Assembly (NCBI GenBank): GCA_029747585.1
Contig: JAPEVF010000001.1
Location: forward strand, 307,487-371,486
Direction of reading: 5' to 3'
Source of the DNA: Pleurotus djamor
Taxonomy: Eukaryota > Basidiomycota > Agaricomycetes > Agaricales > Pleurotaceae
Length of the DNA: 64,000 nt
Positions 48,718 to 59,818 of the stretch are shown here, piece by piece. Every line of letters begins with the position of its first letter. Within the stretch, counting starts at the first letter, position 1. The notes below the pieces were generated by a model that was not told the origin of the DNA, searched no databases, and saw nothing but the letters and a program-made list of their open reading frames with translations. The translations under genes and the position numbers were made by a program.

Positions 48718-50679
48718 CTAACCATTGCGAACGGCCGTGGCAGACAGCCCACGTCGATGAATGGAAGGGTTAGGTGGATCGGAAGGATGAGGTTTGTTCA
48801 GCAGGTGGTGAAAGCCTAATCGCCGAGTTGGTGTGGTTGTATTTGAGTCCGTTTCTGCTGGAGGGGGTTCGGGAAAGCGTGCGTATTGGCTCGGAGGCCC
48901 GGTGTATCTGTCGGGTTCATCGATGATGTTACCGTTACTCGTTAAATGGGTCAGAGGGTGCGGCGATTGAGAAGTAGAGGAGGAGCGAGTAAGGATAGGA
49001 ATCGATGATATTGAAGGCCTCGTCGTGGTCGGGCTAGTTCCTGATCTGTTCCTAAGCTCAGGTTGAAGGGCGTCAGAGCTCTTCAGCGGAGTCTCCGGGG
49101 TGGGTCGCAGTTGGGCCGCGGACATCGACGGTCTGAGTCGACGCGGTGTGACAGATCCAGTAATGGGCAAGGGGGTTGGGACGGAATCCTCCACCTGGGC
49201 CACAGACCCGTTCTGAGATCGATTATCAGAAGATGTCCCTTGACTGCCACTTCTGTTCCGGCGCATGTATCTTTCCATGGCAGAAGCATCACGTTCTCGC
49301 ATCTTTGTAGCCACTGGAGAGAGGGCCGAGGCAAGGGTTGACGCATTTATGGAGGGTGGGTTAGGAGCAAGAGCGGAGAAAGTACTGGCACTGCTAGCAG
49401 AGGATAAATTGGGGGAATGGGTATGACTTCGCGACGAATGGAAGAAACTGGACATTGAAGGTCGTGGAGGTGAAGATGATATTGATGGTTGGCTATGTGT
49501 GGGCAAGCTGCCGAGGACGTCCATATCAGCGCTGTCGGAAGTGGCTGTCGTACGACTTGTGCCCGAACCGCTGCGCATTCGGGGAGGAAGGGGGAGCGCG
49601 GTAGTGACGGGAGTCCCGCCCCATTCATGGCCTTTCGCGGCTGCTTGGGCAAAGACGGCGCGTCGCATCTTCTTGTTGTTCTCATATTGCATACGTGCAG
49701 TATCTTGCAAAGTATCCCGTGTGCTGAAGCTGGTCAAAGTCGCGCATCAGAGGTATAGGTGTAGATCGCAACAGTGGGGGTGTAGCTTACGAGTATGCAT
49801 AATCAGAAGCAGTGAAGCCCTCATTGTTACGCGCAGCGAACTGACAGCCCCTTTCAATGAGAAGTTGTACGATCTACGCGAAAAAAAAAAGTCAGACGGG
49901 GATAGGAAACCCAACTTGGTTAAACTCACAGGTATGTGACCCCATGAACTGGCACTGCCTCGGGGCGTCAGTAAGACACAACCAAAGAGCGACGTGGACA
50001 TACTAATGCAAGGACGTATTGCCCTTGTTGTCAGCCAGGTCGAAATCGGCCCCCAAGTCGCAAAGCATCTGTAGCAAAGGTGAGGCTAAGCGAGGAAGCA
50101 GACCCCCAAATTGATACGCACGCGAACAAGCTCTTCATTTCCCTTCAGTGCAGCGATGTGCAACGCTGTCTTCCCTTGGGCATTCGACCAGTCTAGAATA
50201 GTAGGATATCGATCGTAATATAGGCGCGACATCCTCAGAGCTGCACCAAGAAGGTCCTCGGAGTTTGGTGGTCGGCCTATATAAGTTACGAATGACTGGG
50301 GTCGATAATCGGCGAGCAGCATGAGGATTGTATTGTTCTCTGAGTCCTAGATGACGACCATTAGAGTGTCCGCAGTCGTCCTTCATGGTAACGGACGTAC
50401 CCTGCTTAACTCTTCATCGTCATGACCGACACTCAACAAATACTCAAACGTTTCCTCATGACCCAGAACTGCTGCCCAAGCCAGGGAGGTGTAGCGTCGC
50501 GTAGATGGGTCTGGGTTCCTCATGTCCGTGCGCTGCACGAGCCGTTTGACCAGGAAGAGGTTGTTTTCTAAGATATGTTCGCCGACATCATTAAAAGGCT
50601 TTCAATACGAGCGGGGGGATGACACGGGCGCACCTTTGACTGCTCGTCGCAGTCGTACTGTAGCATCCTTCTCGGCCAT
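48718..50679 (-). CDS. Ankyrin-repeat protein, AVO2-like (TORC2)
   Basis: The ATG at 50679 (MAEKDATVRLRRAVKGAP) leads to NLFLVKRLVQRTDMRNPDPS, TSLAWAAVLGHEETFEYLLS and VGHDDEELSR. SENNTILMLLADYRPQSF comes next. Canonical ankyrin units follow: GKTALHIAALKGNEELVRMLCDLGADFDLADNKG, then SSWGHIPV and LLIERGCQFAARNNEGFTASDYAY. The last exon adds about 330 Ser/Thr/Pro-rich disordered residues with several SP/TP sites and ends HRRGLSATAVRNG. The order VRLR-VKRL-ankyrins-Ser-rich tail matches yeast Avo2, a non-essential TORC2 subunit. The TORC2 link is an inference from this architecture. It is divergent from the STEEP1-family gene with 219 bases between the start codons. Confidence 0.75.
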
Positions 50680-50898
50680 ACGAAAGGAAAGTCAAAGACT
50701 TTTGGATGTCGATGGAGACTGGCTCACGGGGATAGTGGCTGAGAGCAATTGGCAATTGAGCAAGTGACGAATGTCACTAAATGACGGGCGCCTGCCGCAG
50801 TCCACATCCACACACGTGAAGTCCCCCGACTCGGGCCCTGAACTCTTCGCCATCGTCAGCGACGCCATCACCCTCCTTTGCGCTCGCCGTCACCGACA

Positions 50899-51562
50899 AT
50901 GCCCAAGGTTGTCTCTCGCTCAGCTGTTTCAGCATCTACTGACGGTGAATCTGAAGCCTATCACTGTCCATTCTAAAACTTACGCCCTGGATGTTTCATA
51001 GCACACCCTACCGCCTCATCTGCTGCTGCCCTTCGTGTCTATTGTTCGTCTCCCAACATCTTCCATGCTTTTTGGTGGATTGACCCCGTTTTTGGCTATT
51101 AGATTGCATATGCGGCGAGTTCATCGTATGTTTCAATCGCCTCACCTCCCCTCGCACCGCCATTGAAACATTTTAACACCCACAGCTTGTCATTGACAAA
51201 TCTTTGGCCAGCCTTCCGCGTCGCCAAACTGATAACGCGATTATTATCCGTTCGCAATCCTCTGATGCTGGGGAAGCTAGGGTCTTCAAGCTGAACGCGA
51301 CCTACACGGACCCCATTATCTTGGAAAGGTGGGTTCGTCCAACACTATCTTTTTTCTGCGGGATCATAATATTTCAACCAGGAAATCGGGGCATGAACGC
51401 CAACACAGATTCCATTGTCCAAGGTGTACCCTTCCAATTGGTTATCAAACATGTCCCCCTCCCGCCAAAAGTGCCCCCTTCATCTACATCCTGTCAGGAT
51501 CCCTCACTTTGATCCAAGGCCAAATCCCTCCTGATGCATTCGACGGAGAAAACGATGCCTAA
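50899..51562 (+). CDS. STEEP1/CXorf56-family protein
   Basis: Five exons (50899-50944, 51002-51043, 51103-51125, 51186-51328, 51382-51562) join to 144 residues with matching phases. The N-terminus MPKVVSRSAVSAS, then LRVYYCICGEFILVIDKSLA and SLPRRQTDNAIII, and later HRFHCPRCTLPIGYQT identify the family known in humans as STEEP1 (CXorf56, UPF0428). Two Cys pairs (CIC and CPRC) could bind a metal. The human protein helps STING leave the endoplasmic reticulum. Fungi lack STING, so the fungal role is unknown. One exon is only 23 bases, which automatic gene finders may miss. Confidence 0.88.
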
Positions 51563-51768
51563 AGCCCTTCACAATCGACACCCGTTCGTTGTGCATGGTG
51601 TTGTTTGTCTACGAAATCGTCTCAAGCAGTATTCAACACACACAAACACTACCTTCCGTGCCCGAGAACAATGTTCACCATTCTTCGCTTGCTCAAGTGA
51701 ACTGTTATACCTTCGCCTCAATGGCCAGACGTTGCCATGTAGCTCAATGGTCACCTGGATACTTTTGA

Positions 51769-52233
51769 AACTCTGTTTGTACACCAGCCTCAGTTCTCCA
51801 AACACTTTCCAAACCAGGCAAAGTCTCAGCCAACCTCCCCGTCGTCAACCACCGGATTGGTCGACTGAAGCGCCTCGTGTTTCTGGGTATAAAGTCTGCG
51901 TGTTTCGCCCTCCTATCGTCAGCAACAGCTGAGCTGCTCACCTCCCCTATCAACTTTTCTCCCCTCTTACTCTCCTCTCTCTCAGTCCTTCCTCCTTTCC
52001 TCATGTCGTACGGGTACAGACTCTCCCTCCTCCCCGAAGGCAACCTCTCCCCCCATGCCTTCTCCATCTTCCAACAAGCTCAATCACCCCGTGCTACCCA
52101 CACGCAGTTCGAGGACCTTCGTCAAGTCCTCCGTCCCTCTGCCCGAGCAAACGCTCGCCGCAAGTCTTCCAAACCGTCATCGAAGCCGTCGAAGCCGTCG
52201 AGCAAGCTCTCAAAGCTGCTTGGCGCGATTTAA
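51769..52233 (+). other. Open frame of uncertain status
   Basis: A continuous 155-codon frame follows the STEEP1-family gene on the same strand. It contains VNHRIGRLKRLVFLGIKSAC, a hydrophobic region (FALLSSATAELL, LLLSSLSVLPPFLMSYGYRL) and ends in a basic Ser/Lys/Pro tail with SSKPSSKPSKPSSK repeats. It lacks an upstream ATG in frame before 52003. I found no convincing exon to supply one, and I recognise no family. It may be a C-terminal exon of an unresolved small gene, a decayed gene, or chance. The remainder of the gap (52234-52786) shows no coding signal and carries an N at 52538. Confidence 0.3.
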
Positions 52234-52786
52234 AGCTTTAGTCAAGCTCCTCCCATGCAGGCCCAATATTTCTGGGTTGCGATAATGGACCGAGAAGTCG
52301 ACGTTCCCGTTCACGCGGGTCGCGTCACGATATCCAATAGCTCTACAAGAAACGAGCGACAGCCGAGCTCGACAGGGAGTCCAACTCATGCTGTCGAGCC
52401 GCTGAAACACTCGTAGTATGATGACGGTGTAGGCCGTTGATGGCCTGAAAAACTAAGGTGCTTAGGTGCATCTATAGAAGACGGAGATTTGAAGATACCC
52501 GGGTTCGTCAACTCTAGACGACTGAACCCTCGGGTTCNTATCCCAAGGACTGTGCTGTTGAAATTATACGGACATTTTTCTTGTACTTCTCTCTATCATG
52601 GACTCGGACTGTCTTGTTTTATTTATTCATTGTATTTTTGTGACGGTGTACAAATGCAACAACTCTGAGGAACAATTGGGGCGTCTACCTCGGCGCTTGC
52701 CGTTGTATTGCCTCACTTGTTCTTCACTCTCCCAGCTTGAACTCACGACACGCCCAGCGCTCCCGACTACCCGACGCATCCCTCAA

Positions 52787-54105
52787 ATGGATCTCCCGAC
52801 GCCGCGAGAGCTGGAGCTCGAAGTCTCTCTAAGGCAAAGAGACGTGCAAGTCACGGAACTCTGTGTGAGAAAGCATTGTATTCATCGTCGTCTCCACACG
52901 GACTTACTATATACAAATAGGACGAAGTTTCTCGCCTAAGACAGTACTTGGCCACGCAGCCAGGTCCTTCAGCGACGGATCCTATAACTCTCCCTCCATC
53001 GTTTCTGTCGATTCTCTTGCCTCAGCTCGAAGTGTCCAAGCCCTCTGCATCATCCAAACCCTCTACCGTTACCGCCGCCTTGACTCAGAAAGTGAAGGCC
53101 TTGCAGGAGGAGAACGACGAGCTATACACCCTACTAAAGTACACGGAAACTAGCAAGCTGAAGGAAGAAGTAGAATCTCTGCGCGTCACCGTCACTAGCC
53201 TTGAGAAGGCTCTCCAACGTGGGTAGCAGGTCTCTGTCGCAGATGAACACGGCTGACTGCGCCTTTCAGACTCGAATTCGATAATCACGCGACTTAGGTA
53301 TGTTTCTCCAATTTACTGCAGACATCATCCACCAACTCTGTCAAGCCAAGATCAGATAGCCTCACGGGCAGCCTTCGCCTCGTTGAGACTAGCTTCACAT
53401 TCTGAAGCCAAATCGACGAATAGCGACGCTAGACCACCCTCGCATGTCGCTGATAACGGTTCGGCGCGTTCTTTCTCTAGGCCACCCCCGACAGGTCCCA
53501 AAGGCCACAAGAGGCCTCGCCTTTCCGACACCCAGCCATACCACGCCGCGCCTCGGGGTAACTCGTCTGCCCCTCCATCCCAGAATCACTACCGAAAGCA
53601 AGAGTCCAGGGGGAGATCCCCTCGTCCTCGCTCTAACGCCCATGGTAGTCATCGTTCGACTTCAAGAATGGATGTCGATGAAGAATCTCGCAAACGACCT
53701 CGGTCCGCCGATAAGTCTCGTGACAGCGACCGCGATGATAAGGAACGGAGCCACCAAAGCCACATAAACCGGTCGGTCGAGAAAGGCAGTGAGGCTGGAA
53801 GGGAGAAACATCGAGAACGCGACAGAGATATCGGCAGGAATAAAGACAGAGGGAGAGATATTGACAGAGAAAGAGATGTTGGTCGAAACAAAGACAGAGG
53901 CTGGGAGAGGGAGAAGAACAGGGAGCGAGGACGAGAGCGACCACCAAAGGCGCCCAAGCGCAATGGGAATTTTGGTAACAACTCCAGGCCTGGTGGCGGG
54001 ACGGCTTCACCTCCCCCAGCAGGTCCCAAGGTGGACGAAAGCAGTAGTTCTCGCCAACAAGCTCTTTCTGCTGATCGGACGTTGAAAGAAAGAATGGGAC
54101 TATGA
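52787..54105 (+). CDS. Coiled-coil protein with Arg/Asp-rich tail, possibly WTAP/Mum2-like
   Basis: The start is MDLPTPRELELEVSLRQRDV at 52787. An intron (about 52866-52920) joins ELC to DEVSRLRQYLATQPGPSATD. A leucine-rich coiled coil follows (LTQKVKALQEENDELYTLLK, KLKEEVESLRVTVTSLEKAL). The exon borders between 53220 and 53390 are uncertain. The last exon encodes SEAKSTNSDARPPSHVADNG, many Ser/Arg/Pro-rich residues, and a 60-residue stretch of alternating Arg and Asp/Glu (GREKHRERDRDIGRNKDRG). It ends in LSADRTLKERMGL. This layout resembles WTAP/Mum2-type subunits of the mRNA m6A methyltransferase. Generic RD-rich RNA-binding proteins look similar, so the family call is tentative. Confidence 0.6.
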
Positions 54106-54532
54106 ACAACTTGGACCTGATATTGGACAGTCACCCTCATTGCCTGTAGTTTATCTGGTACGAACCTCCACACTCACCCTGTCTTGTAGCCCTAGCTGAT
54201 TTCCTATTGTTTATTGCAAAGCCTTCTTCACAGTCTGTATCCGTATCACGCATTTTCTTGCTATCGTTTGCTTTGTTCCAGCTCGTGGTATAATTTCATT
54301 AATCTTGCCAGGTTTCTACACATTGTGGTGGCGTGCTCGCTGAGTGCATTCGAGCCACTTTGGTGCTATGTGCCAGTGGTCTCTTTCCTAAAACGACGAA
54401 CAATGAGCACTCGGACACGAGGATGCGTCTGAATTGCCTTACTTGGCCTCAGGACCATCTAACCACCGTGCTGTGGCCGGACCACCACAAGTGGTATAAA
54501 ACCAATGGTTGCCGACTTTTGCATCCCATCTC
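54106..54532 (+). promoter_or_regulatory. Promoter of the SET-domain gene with TATA box
   Basis: This is the 427-base gap upstream of the SET gene. A clear TATA box (TATAAAA) is at 54495-54501, 32-38 bases before the chosen ATG at 54533, with CCAAT at 54502-54506. If the box works, the 5' leader is very short or translation starts at a later ATG. Confidence 0.5.
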
Positions 54533-56182
54533 ATGCAACATACCATTCAACCACAACCCTCCAAGACCTCCTCCAGTGATGCTACCCTAAAGGACCGACG
54601 GACCTCATCCAAACGCCTTAAAGAAAATTCGCGTCATGGCGGGCCAAGACGCGACTCTCGTCCTCAGCCTCTCAAACTCTCAGCAACAAAGTCGGTCAAT
54701 ATTAAGGACCGTGCTCTTCGAAGTAGTCCCCTCAATGTCGAGCATCACCATAAGGAAACATCTAGCTCGCCTTGCTCTTTGCATTTCGGTCTCGATGACA
54801 TAGATTCTGTGGCCTCTCCCTCGGCCACCAGTGTCACGTTCTCGTGCACGAGCCCTACGCCTGCTTCCTCGGACGTTTTCTTGGTAGATCTTACACCTAC
54901 CGGCGTCGCTCAATGTAACGAAGAGACACCCCGGCCTGGCGATTTGGACGAGACTTCCTCGGAACCTTCGGACGAGCTCCAAGACGATGACCTTCATCTC
55001 TCTGTTCTCTTCGAACCTGAGAAACCACCAGACCCACATGATAATTTTGTGTGTCTGGAGTCCTCTGGCGAATGTCGTATCGCATACTGCGCGTTACCCT
55101 TGGACGAACTCTGTGCGATGAAGTCTTCTATTGAAGTTAAACATACCCCAGAATCTGGTTATGGTCTCTACGCGACAGAACACTACGATCCTGGTTCCAC
55201 TCTCCTCATCGAACATCCTGCTATTATCTTGCCTTTCGAACTAGAGCCGCTCCTTCACGAACAGTCGGAAGGGTCTGGTTCAACGCTGATGACTAGGCTC
55301 CCTTGCCAAATACGTCAAGAAATCATGAAGCTTTCAAACTGTACCCCGTTCAGCTGCGGAAAGGTCGAAGGAGTCATCAAGACTAACTCTATACCCATAG
55401 AACTAGATTTAGCAGGCGAACTCCCTGCTTTGCATCGAGGAATCTTCATCACAGCGAGCCGATGTAATCATAGGTGAGTCCCTTTCATCCATCACTTTTC
55501 TCCACGTTTCTCATCATCACCGTGTAGCTGTGTTCCCAACACCATCAGACGATGGCATCCTTCCACTCTCACCCTTAACCTGGAGGCCGTACGTCCCATC
55601 AAACCAGGCGAACAAATCACTGTACCATACATACCACCAGACCAACCTCGCTCCGAGCGAGTTGCTCAACTCCAGGACGCGTACAACTTCACTTGTCGAT
55701 GTCCCGCTTGTCATCTCTCGGAGAAGAGGCGTTCAGTTGATGATGATGTTCGGCAACAACTGCATGACTTTTACGAGAAGTTTCCGTCTTTCGAGCGATG
55801 GTGCTTCGACCTTGCGTTTCCCGATGACCTTTTAATTCGTGCGCATCAGCGAGTCTTGGACCTCATCGAGAAAACCGAGTTAGAGGCCCTTGGTCGACAA
55901 ACGCATATTGACGCTATCGCGATGTGCTACGGTGCACTGGGGGATGAAGAACAATTCACCTCGTGGATCAACCAAGTCAGTGAAGCTAGAGTAAAGAGAT
56001 ACCCCGAATCCGCACCCGTTTTCGAGAAATGGACTGCCAACCCCCAGGCGTTTCCCCTCTGGAACTGGAGAAACTTGGTGCGAGATGGAAATCCACCTGA
56101 CTGCGAAAGCGGCTTTCTTGCAAGATTCTTCTCTCCTCCCTCTCTTCCTCGGTCTTCGCTGGCCCCTGCTGATAGCTCCTAG
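54533..56182 (+). CDS. SET-domain protein (probable lysine methyltransferase)
   Basis: Exons 54533-55473 and 55528-56182 join to 531 residues. Residues 1-190 are disordered and Ser/Thr/Pro/Asp-rich. The SET domain starts near residue 200: IEVKHTPESGYGLYATEHYD, then GSTLLIEHPAIILP. It continues to ITASRCNHSCVPNT, the NHSCxPN cofactor motif, which is split by the intron. GEQITVPYIPP forms the C-terminal SET motif and FTCRCPACHLSEKRR a post-SET Cys cluster (CRCPAC). A helical C-terminal region (FERWCFDLAFPDDL, ARVKRYPESAPVFEKW) follows. The order is like SMYD/SET5-type proteins without a MYND finger. The substrate could be a histone or another protein. Confidence 0.87.
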
Positions 56183-57307
56183 TTTCTGGATTGCCTTTAT
56201 TTATTCTGGCCTTCGCCGATACCATTTTTCTGTCTGTATTCTCGTTATTGAAGCTCGTCGTCTCACCTGCTCTTGGATTGCTGTCACAATGCTCTCGTAC
56301 CCTATAAGTATATATCTATTCCATCCATATATGTATATCCTTCTTCACTTCGAATATCCATCCTCTGGCTTTTACCCTACAAGAAGGTCACGGCTGAGAG
56401 TCGCTCGCGTAAGTGGTCTTGATGCGGCGATAAGTGAGGAGGATGAACTCACGCCGTGATTTCATTATGAGTCGCTTGAACTCACAACATGAACTACACG
56501 AGGCCCATCGAGTCAATGCGAGAAGTAAAAAAGTATCTTCCCTCGGGACCCTGCAGACGAAGACATCGAGTACGTTATGAAAAACACAACGTGTACCGCT
56601 AAACTTTTTGCTCCCAAGGAACTCAGGAATCAGGCATCATCAACGGTGATAACCCTATGCAACGTGTACTTCGACATCGAGTCATCATAGCTTCGAATGA
56701 CTGCGCCAAAGCTTGTCGTGGGACGCGTTCTCAGGCGCGTCGCGTAAGTCTTTTATTCGAAGGAAAGAGGGTCGACCGCGTTGTTTGATCGAACAGTTTT
56801 GTCCTTTTTTCCTCGCTANTTTTTTGAGTCAATTATTAGCGCGATTCGGGCCAGCATCGTATCGTGTGCGACATGATCAATTGGTCAACGCCTTGTCGCT
56901 GATATACTCTACGCTACGGCACGAGCACGTACTGTTATGCAAATGTTATGTCGAAATGCTCAGATCATTGCCACGATCACCGATCGTCAGAGTAGGCTCG
57001 ATGACATCATGGGGTCGTCTGAACACCGAATGCAAGCCTTTCAAGCGATCGTCATCGCTAGCGCTTCATGTCTCCGTTATATTGCGAAGTTTGAAGCTCG
57101 ATCATCCGTTTGAAGGGCGAGAAGGCCAACATCAAGGAAAGGAGGGGCGATGCATCGATGGGCTTTGAGAGGCACCAACCAAAAAAAAAGNAGACTGAGC
57201 GACTGTGATGGGCCAAGTGGAGAACAGTTGAATAACGATTGTTGCTCTGGATATTTGAACAGCTTTGGTGACGACAGACAGCTGCGAGTTCACCGAGATG
57301 GACGGCG

Positions 57308-57397
57308 TACATGCGGAATGGGGGAAAATATTTTGATATCGATCGTTGAATATCAAGCGGGTAACTTTCGCAGTTTGAACGCCGCACTAGAGTGGTA
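57308..57397 (+). other. Short HisH-like fragment (possible relic)
   Basis: The frame reads ILISIVEYQAGNFRSLNAALEW. This resembles the N-terminus of the glutamine amidotransferase part of imidazole-glycerol-phosphate synthase (Dy-x-AGNvRSL-x-NA pattern) with one residue missing and the Asp replaced. A GTAAGT donor-like site follows directly. No continuation of the domain was found downstream, so this is a relic at best and may be chance. Confidence 0.2.
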
Positions 57398-57874
57398 AGT
57401 AGCCGCGTTTTACCTAGAACGGAGGAGATTACGCCGGCAAGTTATGACAACATACAGCCTCCCAATAGCCCCCAATACCGACTAGACGCGTCAACTGCAC
57501 GCGGTGTCAGCATTTCACCTAATTTATATGTCACAAAATTCAAACATACCTTTCTAGGTCAAAGTTCAAAGCTGTGATGTCATTTATCATTTACATTTTG
57601 TGTGATCGACGCTAAAACATAGGATGTTCAGGATTGTGAGCCTGGCTGTCATTTTGTGTGATGATTTCAGTCGAGTTTTTCGGTTCATGGGTGATGCAAC
57701 AACGTACATCATGATGGACGGTGTCCATACATACGCAAGGAGATGTTCTGTAGGTCCGGTGAATTACAGCAAGAAATCTCGCGATGCACAGGGGTGCCTT
57801 AACGTTAACTTGGAAACTGACGGCGACAGGCGTCGGTCGATGCTGAAATGGACGCGATGCCTTGCGCTCGAGTT

Positions 57875-58087
57875 TCATGTTCTGTGTGTGTCATCTAGCG
57901 GATGTGTCTCGGCTAATTTCAAACCATCCAGTGCGCCGATGCAACGCGGAAATCGACGATAAGTATCAATATATCGGAAAATCCTGTAGTAATGTGGTAG
58001 TAAATGGGGCTGGTGAGCGCAGTACTCACTAGAACTCAGCGTATCCAGCCTATCATTGCAAAGTCTGAATAATCCTCCGACGCGCAT
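57875..58087 (-). other. Possible DDE-transposase relic
   Basis: The minus-strand frame contains FRYIDTYRRFPRCIGALDG. The FP-x-CIGALDG part recalls the first catalytic-Asp motif of PIF/Harbinger-type transposases (FP-x-CVGAIDGTH). The next residues do not fit and no other catalytic motif or terminal repeat was found. Only 8-10 residues support this. Confidence 0.2.
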
Positions 58088-58467
58088 GCTTACAGATTAT
58101 TATACCACTGACTTTGAAAATGTAGTAAAATCCCACTCGGAAGCATCCATTCTGCGGTGAAAGAGAGGGTCGTCGATGGGCGCAGTGACCAAACTTGAAA
58201 TGGATCCGCCGCCAATGGGCGCCTAACCTCCCCTCCTTCCACATCGGAGCCTACCCAAGTTCCTCTCCCATTCTTCGCACCTATCGTCACAGCTACCGCC
58301 TATCTCGTCACCAGCCCCGATTCCCGGAGTAATTCGATAAAAACAGTGACTATAAATTGACACGTATTACAGCACCGGGTCCATTTGGCATTGGCTTGCC
58401 AGGGTCCCTTCGAATCGGGTGCATTCCCATTTCCTCCTACTCCATTAAATCGCGTTTTTTGGCCCAA

Positions 58468-59082
58468 ATGTCATCCATTTCGTCCTTTCGGCGCGTCCCG
58501 AAGTGTTCTGTACCTCGAGCGGGATCATTTAGACCCAAGACCTACGCAATTAAGGCAGATACGCGTCTCGGGTGCTATGGTTATCGTTCGATGGGTCAGG
58601 TGCGCTCTTACTCCCTGGTTTTTGGAGCTACCTTCTCGATATCTTCCCACATAGAGCTTATCCATGACGCCAACACGGACGTCATGTGCGTAAAAAAGTG
58701 TAATTTCTTGGGAGGAGTGTCTCCGAGGAGGTCCCTGGCCACCAAAGTCTCACATTTCGTGACTCCTCTGCATAATGTGCGAGGACGCGCCGCCACCGCC
58801 ATACCCGCATTGTCCATATCCATTTCGTCTGTCAGCCGAGACCAACACAGGCTACGGCCTCATTCTAACGCGTATGTCCCGCATTTCGCGCCCTTGCCGC
58901 ACAGGGACCTGGGAGCCACCTACGCCCTTGGGATAAAAATTGTACCTTTTCCCCGTCATTTTCTATACACCGGAAAGGACCCTCTGAATCAGTCATACGG
59001 TTACACCACCTCATCTGAATCAACTCCAGGCATTCGGACCGTACATACGTTTCTTGGAGCGATAACTGGAAAACCCCTTTGA
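58468..59082 (+). CDS. Hypothetical open frame, 204 residues
   Basis: This is the longest frame in the gene-poor region, from ATG at 58468 (MSSISSFRRVPKCSVPRAGS) to the stop at 59082. The frame stays open 37 codons upstream of the ATG. It is rich in Ser, His, Arg and Pro with no hydrophobic core, domain or intron signals that I recognise. There is a TATA-like sequence (TATAAAT) at 58350. A chance open frame is the simplest explanation. Confidence 0.2.
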   Translation: MSSISSFRRVPKCSVPRAGSFRPKTYAIKADTRLGCYGYRSMGQVRSYSLVFGATFSISSHIELIHDANTDVMCVKKCNFLGGVSPRRSLATKVSHFVTPLHNVRGRAATAIPALSISISSVSRDQHRLRPHSNAYVPHFAPLPHRDLGATYALGIKIVPFPRHFLYTGKDPLNQSYGYTTSSESTPGIRTVHTFLGAITGKPL

Positions 59083-59789
59083 GTTCCTCCCCGCTTTGCC
59101 CCTTCTTCCCCTTCTTCCCCTAAGGATCTAAAGGGAATCAGGTGAGCCTCCATGAACCCTTTGAAGCTTGAACTTTCCTCATCGAGTCTTTACAGCCTAC
59201 GGTTCTCACAGACGAGCACTTGACTCCTACGGGCTCCCAGGGATCTTCAAGGGAAAAGAAGCTTAAGGTCCTAAGCAAGATAACCGTTCCTTCTTTCTGG
59301 AAATTCACATAGAAGCAAGGTAACTGCATCCATGATCGAAGTATGCATGATGGATGCTCGAATGACTCGAATGGCTCTTTATGTCTTGCTTTAGGTCCTA
59401 GGATGTCTTTTCGCTACGGCGTTCTCAGTGTTCTTTCCCGAGGCTTCGACTTCTTTCTTTGTCCGCCCTCTCGGTGCGATGTAACAAGGCCAAGGCGGAT
59501 CCTCGTAGCTTTTCGTCTGACTCTTCCTATTCCTATCTATCAGAGCTCTCTAAAGACCTTCCGAGCTTCCCACCATCGTACCTTGGGATCTTGACTCACT
59601 CTCGAAGTTATTGACGACCAGATTCTGAATATGGGCCCACATTTGGACAATTTGGACAATGGACGGGATGCTTCTCGTTATCCGCTTACTCTCTCAGCCC
59701 ATATGCCTCCTTCGTTTACAACATCCTAGGCTCTAGACCTTGGACTCTCCCACTCTGGAATTCCTACGCTGTACGGCTGTACGGCTGTG

Positions 59790-59818
59790 TACCCTACCCT
59801 ACCCTACTACCCTACCCT
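59790..59818. repeat. CCCTA short tandem repeat
   Basis: The unit CCCTA (TACCC) is repeated about five times with one interruption. It is a five-base unit, unlike the six-base CCCTAA telomeric repeat of most filamentous fungi. Confidence 0.8.

Noticed and set aside
52490..52550. Repeated CCGGGTTCG / CTCGGGTTC words as a second tRNA
   Set aside because: The words recall a T arm, but no acceptor, D or anticodon stem can be formed on either strand, and an N lies inside.
59790..59818. CCCTA repeat near the right end as a telomere or internal telomeric repeat
   Set aside because: The unit has five bases and is short and interrupted, unlike CCCTAA arrays. Sequence with normal features continues for more than 4 kb beyond it.
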